Shown: positions 1-10,907 of the stretch, one piece after another
How the letters are laid out: each line of letters starts with the position of its first letter
Position numbering within the stretch: the first letter of the stretch is position 1
Assembly: GCA_030710605.1 (NCBI GenBank)
Contig: CP092886.1
Span: 48,213,794-48,277,793, forward strand
DNA: 64,000 nucleotides
From: Cordylochernes scorpioides
Taxonomy: Eukaryota > Arthropoda > Arachnida > Pseudoscorpiones > Chernetidae
Reading direction: 5' to 3'
Made by a program: the position numbers and the translations under genes
Notes under the pieces: model-generated
What the model was told of the DNA's origin: nothing
What the model saw: the letters and a program-made list of their open reading frames with translations, nothing else
Databases searched by the model: none

Positions 1-105
1 ACTTATGCAAAAGCCTAAAGTGCCTATTGCGGGATTCGATCCCGGGTGGTGTTGTCGAAAATCTACAGTGTCTAGCACTACGTCAACACTCCCGTTTCTT
101 AATAA
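1..105 (-). repeat. tRNA-derived SINE head (fragment)
   Basis: Read on the minus strand, the stretch around 29-46 carries a Pol III B-box-like core (GGGATCGAATCCC), and about 40 bases upstream lies a degenerate A-box-like stretch. The layout matches the tRNA-like heads at 20.35, 54.5 and 55.7 kb, so this is a dispersed tRNA-derived SINE and not a functional tRNA gene; the arms do not fold as a clean cloverleaf. The window edge cuts the tail. Confidence 0.5.
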
Positions 106-599
106 TCATGAGTAGCTGTTTAATGATATAAAAAAACACATGAAAATAATAAGTCAGAAAAATGAATTAAGCTCGGTCAAACATATACTAGCATTAAATG
201 TTCCTAGTTGTTTGTTTGTTAAACTATCATTAAATGTTTCTAGTTGTTTGTTTGTTAGTTGAACTATCGTCACATCTGCGCCCTTTCTATACATTCGGCT
301 GACATTGGTGTTGGATTCAAATTTCCGACACATCCAATTTCTATATATGAAGATGTTAGAATATTTCTTGAGTTCTATTGGAAAATGCATAAATTCCCTT
401 GATGCCATTCTTTACTTAGATAATAAGAATGTCTCTCAATATGTATACGACATTCCAAAATATTAAATAATTAAATAATACTATAGCTTTTGTCATTATA
501 TTTGCTGCACTAATTATAGCACATAACCGTTCAAAAATCAAGTCAAAATTTTAAAGAATTCTAAAAGAGCCAATGTGGTATATTGTAAAGGTTAGAAAA
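106..599. other. AT-rich interval with a 36-bp tandem duplication
   Basis: No gene recognised. At 192-262 a 36-base unit (containing TAGTTGTTTGTTTGTTA) occurs twice in tandem. The short minus-strand open frame here lacks any recognisable motif and overlaps the duplication. Confidence 0.5.
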
Positions 600-850
600 G
601 ATTGCTCTTAAAGATCGCTGTGTTCCCTCCGTTTGAAGGGAAGAGCGGTGAGGCACCGTACTCACCAGCTGAGGGAGGTGGACTGCCCAATCACACCACT
701 GCCCCAGTATTTGTACCGAGGCCCAAGGTCAGCTCGCCCCTGACAGCCACCTTCCGAAATTAATTATTCCAATCGTAGACAGCAACCCCCGCGATTTAGC
801 CAGGATGGGGATGACAATGGGGGAAGTAGTTATTTGATCCGTTATGATGA
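600..850. other. GC-richer unassigned module
   Basis: This block is clearly richer in G and C than its flanks but has no open frame or recognisable protein motif. It is probably a fragment of a dispersed repeat such as a LINE 5' UTR or an LTR. I cannot assign it. Confidence 0.25.
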
Positions 851-2030
851 TGAATCGCCCCAATGTAATTAGAATGCAAGTGCGCCACTTATTCTGCTAT
901 ATTGCAGACATTTTACTAAGCAGCCACTTTCAATAATTATCGAAAGGAATTCCTTTTGTGAATGACCGCTTGCCAGGTTGACCACATGTATTTTATTTAA
1001 TTCCCGGAGGGGACATCCAGTCACTCTCACCTTCGGCCGATTAATTGCCAGGTGGCCGACCTTCGCCCAAGATCAGGGTTAATAACGGCAGTTTTCAATG
1101 ATTATATAAACAATGATTTCTTTAAATTTTCAATTTATTTGTAAAGCTATCCTTATATTAGATATCCTACATTTACTATTTATTACATTATATATATTAA
1201 GTTATATATCTTTAACCCTGAAGGGATTCAAGCTTTACTTGGTGATAAACGAAAAAGGGAGATGAAATCTGAAACTTACATGAAACCATTTTACCGCAGA
1301 TACATCAATATCAATATCTGGAACTTGCATAAAGTCATTATACAACAGGGTCATTAATGATAAAACCTGAAACTTGAATGAAGCCATTTTTATTCACAGG
1401 GAAAACAATATTCGAATCATACATAAAATCATTTTACTACAGAGGCACATCAATGATCATATCTGAATCTTGCATGAAACCATTTTTTTCCACGAAAGAA
1501 CAAATATTAATTTTCAACAAAATGTTTACAGCTAAATTGGCTTCTTCAGAAAGAAACGTGCGGCATTTTAGGCGCTTGAATCAATATTTATTTACGGCGC
1601 GCCTTCAAGCGTGTATTCAGCATTAACACATCTTTCGGAGTTTATGCAAATAAAAAAATATAATTTGTTTAAATTACAGAGACCCAACTCTCCCGAGTAG
1701 TGAAAATCTTAGCAAAGCTTGCAAGTGAAACATAAAATGGGATTCTACCCTTCAGTACCAATAGTTCTAGTCTATTTTGAACAATTGAAGAATAGAAAAT
1801 AAATCTACGCATTACTTTATTCATTCAGCAACTAGAAAAACTAATCGCATTGACCTATATACTATAAAATCTCTCTATTCAGTTCTTAGGAAATATTTTT
1901 TAATACTTGGATGAATGACCCTTATTTTATTATTATTATTATTTTTTGCCCGGGATCTGCCTGAGTAAATGTTCTCCCAACTAACATTAATTTAGTAAAA
2001 TTGCGTTATTATCATTATCATTATTATTAT
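851..2030. other. AT-rich interval, no gene seen
   Basis: Nothing recognisable apart from short TTA microsatellites at about 1923-1945 and 2015-2032, which form the 5' landing site of the R4/Dong-like element that follows. The 82-codon frame at 1378-1626 has low-complexity content and no motif. Confidence 0.4.
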
Positions 2031-3556
2031 TACCACTACGTTGTGGAATCGCGGAGTTTAGTGAGCGAGAACTAGAAATGATGAACCAAAAGGTGAGAAC
2101 AACGCTTAGCAAATATAAACTCCATCTTAAATCAGCGAATAAAGAAAGATTGTATCTCCAACGCGAAGAAATGGAAAGTGGGCAGGTGAACTTGGTAAAA
2201 AAAAAACAATTTTGCTAAGCCTCTACAAATATATATTTGGCGGGAAAGCCCCAAAAAGAAAAAGAGTCATTAAAACGTGTGAACTGGGCGATAATACAAT
2301 GCTCGCACACATTGAGTTAATTATAGAAAACAAATATGAAATATATATAAAACCAAAACCTTACAATAAAGCCTAAAAGAAAAGCAAATTGAAAATATAA
2401 AAGGAACCATTAACCAGAAAAATATACACAGAGCATTCTTCAAAAATGAAGATCAACCGCTTTGGACATGACATAATTCTCACAATGGCTCAAAACAGGA
2501 AATAACACACCACAGAATCAAGGTTTTCAAGGGTTCATTCAAGATAGAAACGTGTTCCCGAAAGACAAAAGCCTAAAATGTCCTTTGTGTGAAACGGCAG
2601 AGGACGGTGGACCACCTTGCTACAATCTGTGGAAGATTGCTTCCTTACGACTACACCTGAGGCATAATGAAGGGGTGAGATGCGTCCACTTCAATTTGCC
2701 AAGAAAATATTGCACAGTGAAAAATAAGATAAAGCTCCCAAAAAAAACCTACGAAAATTGAAAAAATCATACGCAAAGATAATAACGGACCTGCCTATGA
2801 TAAGGGATATTAATATCAGGGCTAACAAACCTGATATAGTAGTATACGACAAAATCAAAATAGAAATAACAATCAATTATATAGGCATCACCTCCCAAGA
2901 CAATATCTAAACTACGGAGCTGACGAAGAAAATACCAGCTACTGGCGAGGGAAATGGCTCAAACCGAAAAAAAGCCCGTAAAAGTAGTGCCGATATTCTT
3001 AACCTGGAATGGATTAGTAACAAAATATAAAAAATATATATATTCATACATTCAATCCTTGGTTCTAAAGAAACTATGGAAACTATCTCAACAGAAGAGA
3101 CGAATGAAACTCACGATAAGTTCCAGAAAAATAAAGAAATGGAATCCATGGATCGATTACTGGAACGGTGTAGGGAGCTGGGGGTGAAGACGAGGAAGGT
3201 GGGACACCGGAGATAATCATGGAGCACAGGGATACGACGACAATAGAAGTGATCCAAGAGTACGACCTAGAGCAGATGAGAGGAGATCTGACAGACAAGA
3301 ATGGATCAAGGCCAGTGGACCATTTTATCGAGGAGCCACCAGGAGAGGCCATAGAAATACTGACGGAGAGCTTCAAGACATCAGGGGACCTTATCTGCGA
3401 GGGCCACAGCACTGACCAGGAGTCATTATAGCAAACGTGAATATCTGTGTTTTCTTTTATTTACTATTTCAAAGTTGGAAATAAAAATATGTAAAGAGAC
3501 TGACCATCAGTTACACCTTTTTAAAGAAAAACTTATAACCTTTTTGAGAAATAAAG
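2031..3556 (+). mobile_element. R4/Dong-like LINE, 5'-truncated copy 1
   Basis: Decayed 3' part of a non-LTR retrotransposon with a restriction-like endonuclease. The conceptual product around 2552-2700 has a zinc-binding CPLC motif followed by the RRHNEGVR-like basic motif, typical of the region after the RT in RLE-type elements. The endonuclease follows at 2797-2960 (NKPDIVVYDK then a degraded EI..S). Frames change several times, so it is dead. It starts at a TTA repeat (about 2015-2032) and ends with AATAAAG then a TTA/TAG microsatellite, fitting the (TAA)n target preference known for Dong. R2/NeSL-type relatives are an alternative. Confidence 0.6.
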
Positions 3557-3590
3557 TTATAATAATAATAATTATTATTATTATTATTAT

Positions 3591-3621
<31 letters not shown>
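3557..3621. repeat. (TTA)n/(TAG)n microsatellite
   Basis: A run of ATA/TTA trinucleotides passing into at least ten TAG repeats. It separates the two R4/Dong-like copies and acts both as the tail of copy 1 and as the upstream flank of copy 2. Confidence 0.9.
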
Positions 3622-3622
<1 letters not shown>

Positions 3623-4441
3623 TACGCCAAAATAATAATGGACCTGCCTATGATAAGCGATATCAATATCAGAGCTAACAAACCTGATATAGTAGTATAC
3701 GACAAAATAAAAAAAGACATAACAATCATAGAGATAAGCGTTACCTCCCAAGACAATATCCAAACTACGGAGCTGACAAAGAAAAGAAAATACCAGCTAC
3801 AGGCGAAGGAAATGGCCCAAACCGAAAAAATGCCCGTAAAAGTAGTGCCGATAGTCTTAACATGGGATGGAATAATAACCAAATATAACAAACAATATAG
3901 AAAGGAAATAGACATAGGAAAAAGAGACTTCGCATATATTCAATCCCTGGTGCTAAAAAAAGACGATGGAAATTATCTCAACAGAAAAGAAGAATGAACC
4001 TCACGATAAGTTACAGAGAAATAAAGAAATGGAAGCCATGGATAGATTGTTGGAACGATGTAGGGAGCTGGCGTGTGAAGACGAGGAAGGTGGAACACCG
4101 GGCTTGGACCACAGGGATACTACGACCATAGAAGAGATCCAGGAGAACGACCTAGAGCAGATGACAAGAGACAGACAAGAATGGATCAAGGCCAGGGGAC
4201 CATATTATCGAGGAACCACCAGGAGAGGGCATAGAAAGACTACTGGAAAGCTGCAGGACATCAGGGGACCATATCTGCGAGGGCCACAGCACTGACCAGG
4301 AGTCAAGACAGCAAATGTAAATATCTTTGTTTACTTTTACTGTTGTTATTTATTGAAGTTGTAAATAAAAATATATAAATAGACTGACCATTCGCTACAC
4401 TTTTTAGAGAAAAAATTGTAACCTTTTTCAAAAATAAAGTT
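3622..4441 (+). mobile_element. R4/Dong-like LINE, 5'-truncated copy 2
   Basis: Second 3' fragment of the same family, about 0.8 kb, in the same orientation and immediately downstream of copy 1. Homology begins at the TATACGCCAAAATAATAATGG stretch, also recognisable in copy 1 near 2770. It ends with AATAAAG followed by TAG repeats, as copy 1 does. Coding is better preserved than in copy 1 across the endonuclease domain. The tandem arrangement suggests repeated insertion into the same trinucleotide repeat. Confidence 0.65.
3638..3997 (+). pseudogene. Restriction-like endonuclease domain of R4/Dong-like LINE (partial)
   Basis: A 119-codon open frame equal to the C-terminal endonuclease of an RLE-type LINE. 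Near residues 14-20 is the PD of the PD-(D/E)XK fold (NKPDIVVYDK), followed about 15 residues later by a conserved acidic strand (IIEISVTSQ), then a basic helix with KKRKYQ and the VVPIVLTWDG strand. In this family the domain nicks the target DNA to prime reverse transcription. The RT and N-terminal DNA-binding fingers are absent, so it is not autonomous. The first Met is only the first ATG after the truncation point, not a true start. Confidence 0.6.
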
Positions 4442-4500
4442 TTAGTAGTAGTAGTAGTAGTAGTAGTGTGTGTAGTAGTATTAGTGTATAGCAGTAGTAT
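4442..4500. repeat. (TAG)n microsatellite tail
   Basis: TAG trinucleotides with TGTG interruptions directly follow the AATAAAG end of LINE copy 2. Confidence 0.85.
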
Positions 4501-4580
4501 AAATATAATAGTAGTAATGATAGGAATGAATATAAGAATTATTTTAAAGTAATTTTAGAATGATCATTTTCAAACTCCAG

Positions 4581-4619
4581 AATATGCTAATTATCCTGTT
4601 ATCAGATAATTAGCATATT
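4581..4619. repeat. Short perfect hairpin
   Basis: AATATGCTAATTATC (4581-4595) is the exact reverse complement of 4605-4619, with a 9-base loop. It lies between the LINE tail and a Helitron copy. Function unknown; it may be the terminus of a small palindromic element. Confidence 0.6.
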
Positions 4620-4733
4620 TCAGGTAAGAAATTATGAAACTTAATTTACTCAAGATTCACTCTTCATCCTGTCAACGTTTCATCTATGAAGTTAATTGGT
4701 AATTGTGTGAACGCATGCGGAATATAAGTAATA

Positions 4734-5701
4734 CTAGACGAATGACCTGGCTTTAGCCGAGAATTCCCCCGAGTGCAATTTCCTTCATACTGAAAGTACA
4801 TCAATAATAAATAGTAGAAGTGCCATAGAATAGCAATACAGAAGTAACACATAAACCACAGGCAAAAATTGTGAGTGATGGCAAAAATTGTATTATATTA
4901 GTGTTTAGGTATTTGATTTAATTATTTTTTGCAATCCATTTAGTTGCTTCAAAATCAATATAGTTTAAATAGATGGCAGCTTTTCCACCCAACCCCCGAG
5001 GTACCCGCCCCAGCGCATTAACCCTTGAAATTGCCTGAGTTGAGTGAGTGACTGCGATGGACCTTGACTGCGATGCCCATCTTCTCAGTAAGAATAAGAA
5101 AAAATAGGTTTATAAAAAAATTAATCCAAAATACTGGCATGTAAATATTTTTCTGTAAAAAAATAAAAGAGCAAATGGAAATTAGGTAAACACATGTGTT
5201 TGATAATGACTGCGACTGCATTTTAAACGATTTTTTAAGTGATAAAAATAAAATAAAGGCCAGAATAAAATTAATAAAAATTACGAAAGCCATTATTTAC
5301 ATACAGTAACGCTAATTTTGTAGTTTTTTTTTTTTTCAAATTGCATTGTGTGCACTTACCGTAACTTAGTAATATAAATTTCTCTCTCAATATTCAATAC
5401 TTTTGTAAAAAATTAACACTCGTATAAAGAAATATTTCAAAAAAGTACGCACAAGCAACTTGAAAAAAATGCAGAACGCTCATTGGTCGCTTAATTGGCC
5501 TGGTGTTGTTACTTCGCCTCGAATTTACTCCGCGTAAAAAAAGTTCTTCAAATATTAGTCAAAAATACTAATCAAAATGTAGCCGAAAATTTTCCTCAGG
5601 TTTATAAAAAGCGACATGCAAAAATTGGTACCAATTGGTTCAGTAGTTTTTGAGTTTATCGCGAAACAGACAACAGACATTGACTTTTATATATAAGAAG
5701 A
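4734..5701 (-). mobile_element. Non-autonomous Helitron, full-length copy
   Basis: On the minus strand the element starts with TC (5701) in TCTTCTTATATATAAAAG and ends with CTAG followed by a T (4734), with a GC-rich degenerate hairpin just before the end. These are Helitron hallmarks (5' TC, 3' hairpin, CTRR, insertion next to T). A near-complete copy in the opposite orientation lies at 58932-59850, which fixes both ends. No Rep/helicase frame is present, so it depends on an autonomous partner. The 91-codon frame inside it is low-complexity. Confidence 0.7.
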
Positions 5702-5876
5702 AAGATAAAAATTAGCCTCTAATTGTGCGCTAATTGCTTATTTCGACCGTTGAAACAATGGCAATTATATTGGTCAGACACAGACTCTATATATTATTAA
5801 AATTTCATCTTGACAGATAAAACATTGTCGAATATCTGAACAAAACAAACAAACATTTCTTCATTTTATATATATA
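5702..5876. other. Spacer between Helitron copies
   Basis: AT-rich sequence with no recognisable feature. Confidence 0.4.
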
Positions 5877-6064
5877 CTAGAAGAATGACCCGACTTCGCC
5901 CGAGAATTCCCTCGAGCGCAATTTCCTTCATACTGAAAGTACATCAATAATAAATAGTAGAAGTGCCATAGAATAGCAATACAGAAGTAACACAAAAACC
6001 ACAGGCAAAAAGTGTGTGTGATGGCAAAAATTGTATTATATTAGTGTTTAGGTAATTGATTTAA
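5877..6064 (-). mobile_element. Helitron 3' end, broken by assembly gap
   Basis: Begins with CTAG at 5877 and repeats about 190 bases of the 3' end of the copy at 4734-5701, including the CGGGCGAAGTCGGG-type hairpin on the minus strand. It then enters the N run. Sequence beyond the gap is unrelated. Confidence 0.65.
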
Positions 6065-6164
6065 NNNNNNNNNNNNNNNNNNNNNNNNNNNNNNNNNNNN
6101 NNNNNNNNNNNNNNNNNNNNNNNNNNNNNNNNNNNNNNNNNNNNNNNNNNNNNNNNNNNNNNNN
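6065..6164. other. Assembly gap (100 N)
   Basis: Exactly 100 N, the conventional size for a gap of unknown length. The Helitron copy on its left is cut here. Confidence 0.98.
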
Positions 6165-6258
6165 TGAATACAACCAACCTTCACGTAAAAATACCGACAC
6201 AGGCACCAAAGCAAAACAAAATTCGTACATAAAGCACAGCGTACACACAACACAAACA

Positions 6259-6657
6259 ATGCCAAAATTACCACATCCACGTCAGAGAAACGATTACACA
6301 TCTCAACCTAAACCAATTACCGCCGACATATCTCTAATAAAACCATTGACGATCAAACAGGAGAACTGTAAACCTGACAACCAGCTCAATCATATCACAC
6401 CACTCCCTAAAGATATCAAACAGGAAAACTGCGAACCTACCAATCATTCAAATTCTACAATTAATAAGGTTCAAGCAAATATTTCAGAGTCCCCAGTTAC
6501 AAAAATGTGGACGAACATGGGGCAATATCCTATCTTTCATCTGATTTTTATCCTTTGTTTATTAGTTCTACCGTACAACTGTATCCCAATTTTATTCATT
6601 AATTACCTGTTTATCTATGCCATGCCGCTCAGAAAATCTTCGAACTACAAGAGGTAG
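6259..6657 (+). CDS. Hypothetical protein with internal duplication and membrane segment
   Basis: A 132-codon frame that I do not recognise. The first 85 residues are polar and contain an imperfect duplication (IKQENCKPDN and IKQENCEPTN, about 27 residues apart). Residues roughly 92-122 are strongly hydrophobic (FHLIFILCLLVLPYN and so on), compatible with one or two membrane segments, and the end is basic. It lies about 1.8 kb upstream of a 3' LTR in the same orientation, so it could be the start of an envelope-like or accessory frame of that retroelement. No cysteine pattern, cleavage site or homologue supports this. It may also be a chance frame. Confidence 0.25.
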   Translation: MPKLPHPRQRNDYTSQPKPITADISLIKPLTIKQENCKPDNQLNHITPLPKDIKQENCEPTNHSNSTINKVQANISESPVTKMWTNMGQYPIFHLIFILCLLVLPYNCIPILFINYLFIYAMPLRKSSNYKR

Positions 6658-6739
6658 TTTTTAATTTAGGACAAGCAGTTTTTAATTTTGGACAAGCAGT
6701 TTTTCATTGTGGACAAGCAGTTCTTCATTGTGGACAAAC
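6655..6739 (+). repeat. 21-bp minisatellite, about 4 copies
   Basis: The unit TTTTTAATTTTGGACAAGCAG is repeated about four times with small changes, just after the stop of the 6259-6657 frame. It is probably part of the retroelement's 3' non-coding region. Confidence 0.7.
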
Positions 6740-7740
6740 ATTTATAAAACTTCTCATAATTTTAGGAACCATCTTCGCAGAAAATCTAAATAAACTCCGA
6801 AGAGATAGCAGTAACTGAAAAGATGACCAAACAATGTCGGAGAAATCACGCTCCAAAAACAAGCCCCGAGCCACACCCCAAAATAAATAGACGGCAGGAA
6901 ATGAGAATTTGAAACACCACGACAGGAAGTGTAGTCCGCGGCGGTTAAATTCGGCCTCTGTAAACAAAGCGGAGCGCCTTCGTCCGATCTCCAATTTCAT
7001 TCCCTCTCGTTTGCCCGACACACCCCACTTCCGTATCTCTAATTACAATGAGAAGATCCCCTATTGAGGTCAACTGGGAACCTCGCTATGCCACCGATTT
7101 TGATTCCAGTTCGAGTCTACATATCGATTTTTACCACCCAATTCCACATCCACGAGACAACACCTAGAACTAGCTCACACATTTCTTACACAACCGACTT
7201 CTAACATTTTTTCACAACACACACACAAAGACAAAAAATTACACATAAAGGTTATATAGATTTCCATGTCTCCTGTACACACAGCATAAACGCAATTGAG
7301 GGCTAGAATCACGTTTTTCACCTAAGTGTCGCTACAGATGAGACAAAAAATTTATAGGGCATAATTGAGCAAGTAAAACATTTATAGGGCAAAATGGAGC
7401 AACCAATACATGTAGATCAGGGCATGTAGATACCAAAGGGTTCCAACCAATACACCTTATTTTTCATATCAATCATTTTCATTATTTTTTCTCAATTAAA
7501 ATTGTAAATATTTAATCAATTTATCCAACTTATTATCAATTTTAATCATTAATTATCATTTTTTTTCCAATTAGTTTATATTATCATTTTTATTTATCAA
7601 TTATCATTCTATTTACCACTTAGCTTAAACTACCACAACTCAATTATCAACGAAAACTCATTGGTTTTCGATTAAACTAAAAACATTAAATCACACTTTG
7701 TTGTTGAAACCTTTTTATTTTTCATTTTTCTTTTTCCAAA
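6740..7740. other. Presumed retroelement 3' non-coding region
   Basis: No convincing gene. The minus-strand 98-codon frame at 6725-7021 shows no known motif. Short imperfect repeats (TTTATAGGGCA.AAT.GAGCAA) occur at about 7350-7400. Given the purine tract and LTR downstream, this is most simply the internal part of the same LTR element. Confidence 0.35.
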
Positions 7741-8215
7741 CACTCAACTTTGATTTCGCTCAACCACTTTTATTTTTATTTGATTTCAAAATACCTTATG
7801 AAATTTTATTTTTATTTTTATTTTGATTTCTCACAAGCCCTAATAAAATTCCCTCGGTTTCCATTCCCAATCTCGAGCTAGAATAATGGTTAGGCATTTT
7901 TCCTTTTTTTTCTCACCATTCAACCAAGCACTCAACTTTGATTTCGCTCAAAAACCTTTTATTTTATTTTTTACTTTTGATTTCTCAAAAGACCTAATAG
8001 AATTCCTTCGATTTCATTCCCAATCTCGAATAGAATATGGTTAGGCATTTTTCCTTTTTTTTTTTCACCATTCAACCAAGCACTCAACTTTGATTTCGCT
8101 CAAAAAAACTTTTATTTTATTTTATTTTGATTTCAAAAACCTTAATAGAACTCCCTCGATCTCCTTTCTTATCTCGAGTAGAGTTCGTTTAGGCACATTT
8201 TCCTTTTTTAGCCCA
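7741..8215 (+). repeat. 150-190-bp tandem repeat, three units
   Basis: Three consecutive units begin with CACTCAACTTTGATTTCGCTC at 7741, 7929 and 8081 and end with AGGCATTTTTCCTTTTTT-type sequence. Unit length differs through variable (T/A)-rich runs. The block sits just upstream of the purine tract and LTR, a place where some LTR elements carry tandem repeats. Confidence 0.75.
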
Positions 8216-8430
8216 CTATGTACCATAACATTCATTGATTTCTTACAATTAAAAAATTTTTGATTTCTATTAATTATACTCAACCTATATCATCAACACC
8301 ATTCTATTTTACTTATTATATCGCCACCAATGCTTGTATATAGACTCAATACCCACAACTAATTTTCCCACAAAATTATTTTTCACTTTACAGAATTCTC
8401 TCAGGCTAACCCCTTCTTGAATTCTTCACA

Positions 8431-8446
8431 TGTAGGGGGGCGCATC
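8431..8446 (+). promoter_or_regulatory. Polypurine-tract-like site before the 3' LTR
   Basis: TGTAGGGGGGCGCATC lies directly before the TGTCATAATT that starts the LTR. A purine tract in this position primes plus-strand DNA synthesis in LTR retrotransposons. Confidence 0.45.
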
Positions 8447-9380
8447 TGTCATAATTTGTATATAATTAAATGCAACCCCGACCCACTATGTATGTATCAT
8501 GTATGATTTACAAAGATTTAATAAAAGAATAAGGTAACTGGAGGAAAGAAAGTAACAAAAGACATAGGAAGTAAATCTAGAGGAGAGCATATTTATTAAT
8601 AACGACGCAGTTAACCTTCTGACCCCAGGTCCCTGCGAGCTAAGTTTAAACCAACACTTCCTGGAAAAACAGGACGTATCTAGTGACCAGAAGTTATAAA
8701 TGTTAAAGCTAACACCCAATATTTCCGGCAAAGACAGGACGTATCTAATATCCGTCGAAGTTATAAGCGTCAAGCTACCCGACACTTCCTGACCCAGGCC
8801 GGGCGTAACTAACACTAAAGGAAGCCGCCGGCCAATCAGAAGATAGCATCTAAACAGGTCAACCAATAGGGAAAGATCAGGTGATCATCTCTCAACCAAT
8901 CAGAGAGAAACTGAATCTTGGTGTTAAATCGAAAAGCAAGAATGGTCAGTTACGTTTTCGCTCTCATAGGAACAACACCTACAGTTGTTCAGTGGCTCTC
9001 GCCGAGTTCGGACAGTTGCTCCTTCGCTTCCAACAAGGTAACATCTACTCTAGAGATCTCTCTCTCCGCTCATTTCATCTAAATCCCATCATCGCCATGT
9101 GATCAACTAATTAATAAGTCAAATCGCTCAACTCTTCTCAAGCTTTCTTCCCTCCAATCCAGTTGCCTTTTATTTTCAAACCTCATCATGTGTCCTGATT
9201 ATTCCTAACTGTGTGCTTCACTTACCACTCAACGACTGCGCTTCAACCAATCCTCACCATTCAAATCGAACAACAAGAAATTCCGCAACGATATTGCCAC
9301 AGAACGGTTAAATCGACAGGATTCTACAACAGTGTAATACATCAAATATTATAGTGTAATAACAATTGCATCATATTACA
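8447..9380 (+). mobile_element. LTR of an LTR retrotransposon (3' LTR)
   Basis: About 0.93 kb starting TGTCATAATTTGTATATAA, preceded by a purine tract and ending near 9380 (ATTACA). A related LTR with the same first 19 bases lies at 11779. Both contain an early AATAAAAG signal, several CCAAT or CCAATCAGAG motifs in the middle and a shared GTGTCCTG segment followed by ACGACTGCGC near the end. This supports a regulatory LTR and not a gene. Superfamily (gypsy, BEL or other) cannot be told because no adjacent gag or pol is preserved. The exact right end is uncertain. Confidence 0.55.
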
Positions 9381-9425
9381 TATATATATATGGAAAATTT
9401 GCCGGGAGGAAATTGATCTATAGAC

Positions 9426-9582
9426 GCATAGGGCGCCTCTCCCGTCAAAATAAACGTCAAAACCTGAAGCCATTTATTGACCGTCGCCGCAACTAGCGGC
9501 CTCGGGTCGGTGACAAAGCCACAACACCAGGTCGTCAACGTCAGGTTTTGACGTTTATTTTGACGGGAGAGGCGCCCTATGC
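9426..9582. repeat. Perfect 42-bp inverted repeat with 73-bp loop
   Basis: Bases 9426-9467 are the exact reverse complement of 9541-9582 (both include GGGCGCCTCTCCCGTC). The preceding GCCGGGAGGAAATT piece recurs near 42.8 kb (TTTCCTCCCGACAAAATT), so this is part of a dispersed palindromic repeat family. Confidence 0.75.
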
Positions 9583-9596
9583 TTATATATATATAT

Positions 9597-9730
9597 GTAT
9601 TAAAAATAAAGAAGGCATCTCCTGACCACGAGCGCATGTGCTTTTTAGATGGCAGAGCGCCATCTAGTGGAGCTAATTTTGATATTTTAATATCAACAAC
9701 TGACCCACTTATCTTTTATTTTTTTCTATT
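9597..9730 (-). repeat. Family B retrozyme fragment
   Basis: Minus-strand match to the 3' part of the hammerhead repeat family described at 12556-13741 (GGCATCTCCTGACCACGAGC, then GCCATCTAGTGGAGC). The ribozyme part is missing. It then folds back into AATATCAAC..CTGACCCAC. Confidence 0.7.
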
Positions 9731-10905
9731 GTTTTTTCATATATATGTATGATATTAAATATAATATTACATATGATATGTAAATAAAATTCTATGATTT
9801 ATTTTATGGAGAGAGATTTTCAAATTCTGAGAATTTGCTTTTATTGTGCCCAGTCGTGACATCTTAAAAAATAGAATAAAACAATTCTTAATTACTATTT
9901 GCTTTAATTGAGCTGATAATTTATATAAAACAAATTGATTTATAAGAAGTATCTTGAAACTAGATTGCTTCACGTTATTTCAGACATAATTTGAGAAAAA
10001 ATACCTAATTTGAGGCGAGTAGAAGAAAATATTTTAGTTACTAATATACATACTTACAAAATGTTTTGTGCCAGCCAAAGGAAAACAATAAATTCATATG
10101 GTGTAAAGCGGAGTCATCTGGCGGTCGACTTCACAGAGTTTGTTCTAGAATATATTTTTTTAAATAAAATTTTCTTTTTATAACATTTTATCCCCTGTGT
10201 AGGATTTTTTAATTTAGGGCCTATTCCCTATTTGTCAACTTATCAAAATTTACAGCCGAGAAAATCAAAAACACACTTTGTTTATTTAAAAAAGTTTTCG
10301 AACAAGCCGCACGCGCTGCCTGCGCATGCGCCTGCCGGCGTGCTTACGCGCCTGCCAGCGAGCTGTCTTTCTAATTTCGCTCTCCGGCCAACAATGCAAA
10401 TATATACACATGAGTCTATGCGCACTGTGACACTCTGTAAAGAATATAATTGTGCTCAGCAGACAAAAAATTTTAAATAAAAATAAAGTAAAAAGAAGAA
10501 AAAAATTAAGGTAAAGAGTTTCATTTAATTTTGATTTCACGAACTTTAGAGCAAATTTTTGGTCTTCAACGGGCAAATATTTCTATGTACAAAAGATCAA
10601 CTTTGTACAGAAATAATTGAAAAAATGTGTTATTGGCATGTGCTCTCGTGGGCGTGCATCAGACTGTTTACAGCTAAAATATTAGATATTATAATGGGAT
10701 GAAATATATATTAATTTATAGATAATTTGTCAGGGATATTGCCATATTGGGTTGGGAGGTCTATTTTTTCTATTAATGCTATTTATTTTTGATGATACCA
10801 GTGCTTCCTGGAATAATCGTTGTTGCTTGCTTTTTATGTCGTGATAATTGCTCACATAGGAAAAAGAGTGATAACAAAAATTATTCATAGAAAGAAAATA
10901 TGAAA
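9731..10905. other. No gene recognised; one GC-rich patch
   Basis: AT-rich, with a GC-richer patch at about 10300-10400 containing repeated GCGCATGCGCCTGCC-type motifs. Open frames on both strands across it are shadows of each other and lack motifs. Confidence 0.3.
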
Positions 10906-10907
10906 CG

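Noticed and set aside
3475-3915. Frames of poly-Ile/Ser or poly-Thr/Asn at the microsatellite
   Set aside because: They are translations of TTA/TAG repeats and the antisense of the endonuclease frame.
6725-7021. 98-codon minus-strand ORF
   Set aside because: No motif, antisense to the presumed LTR element, no second copy to support it.
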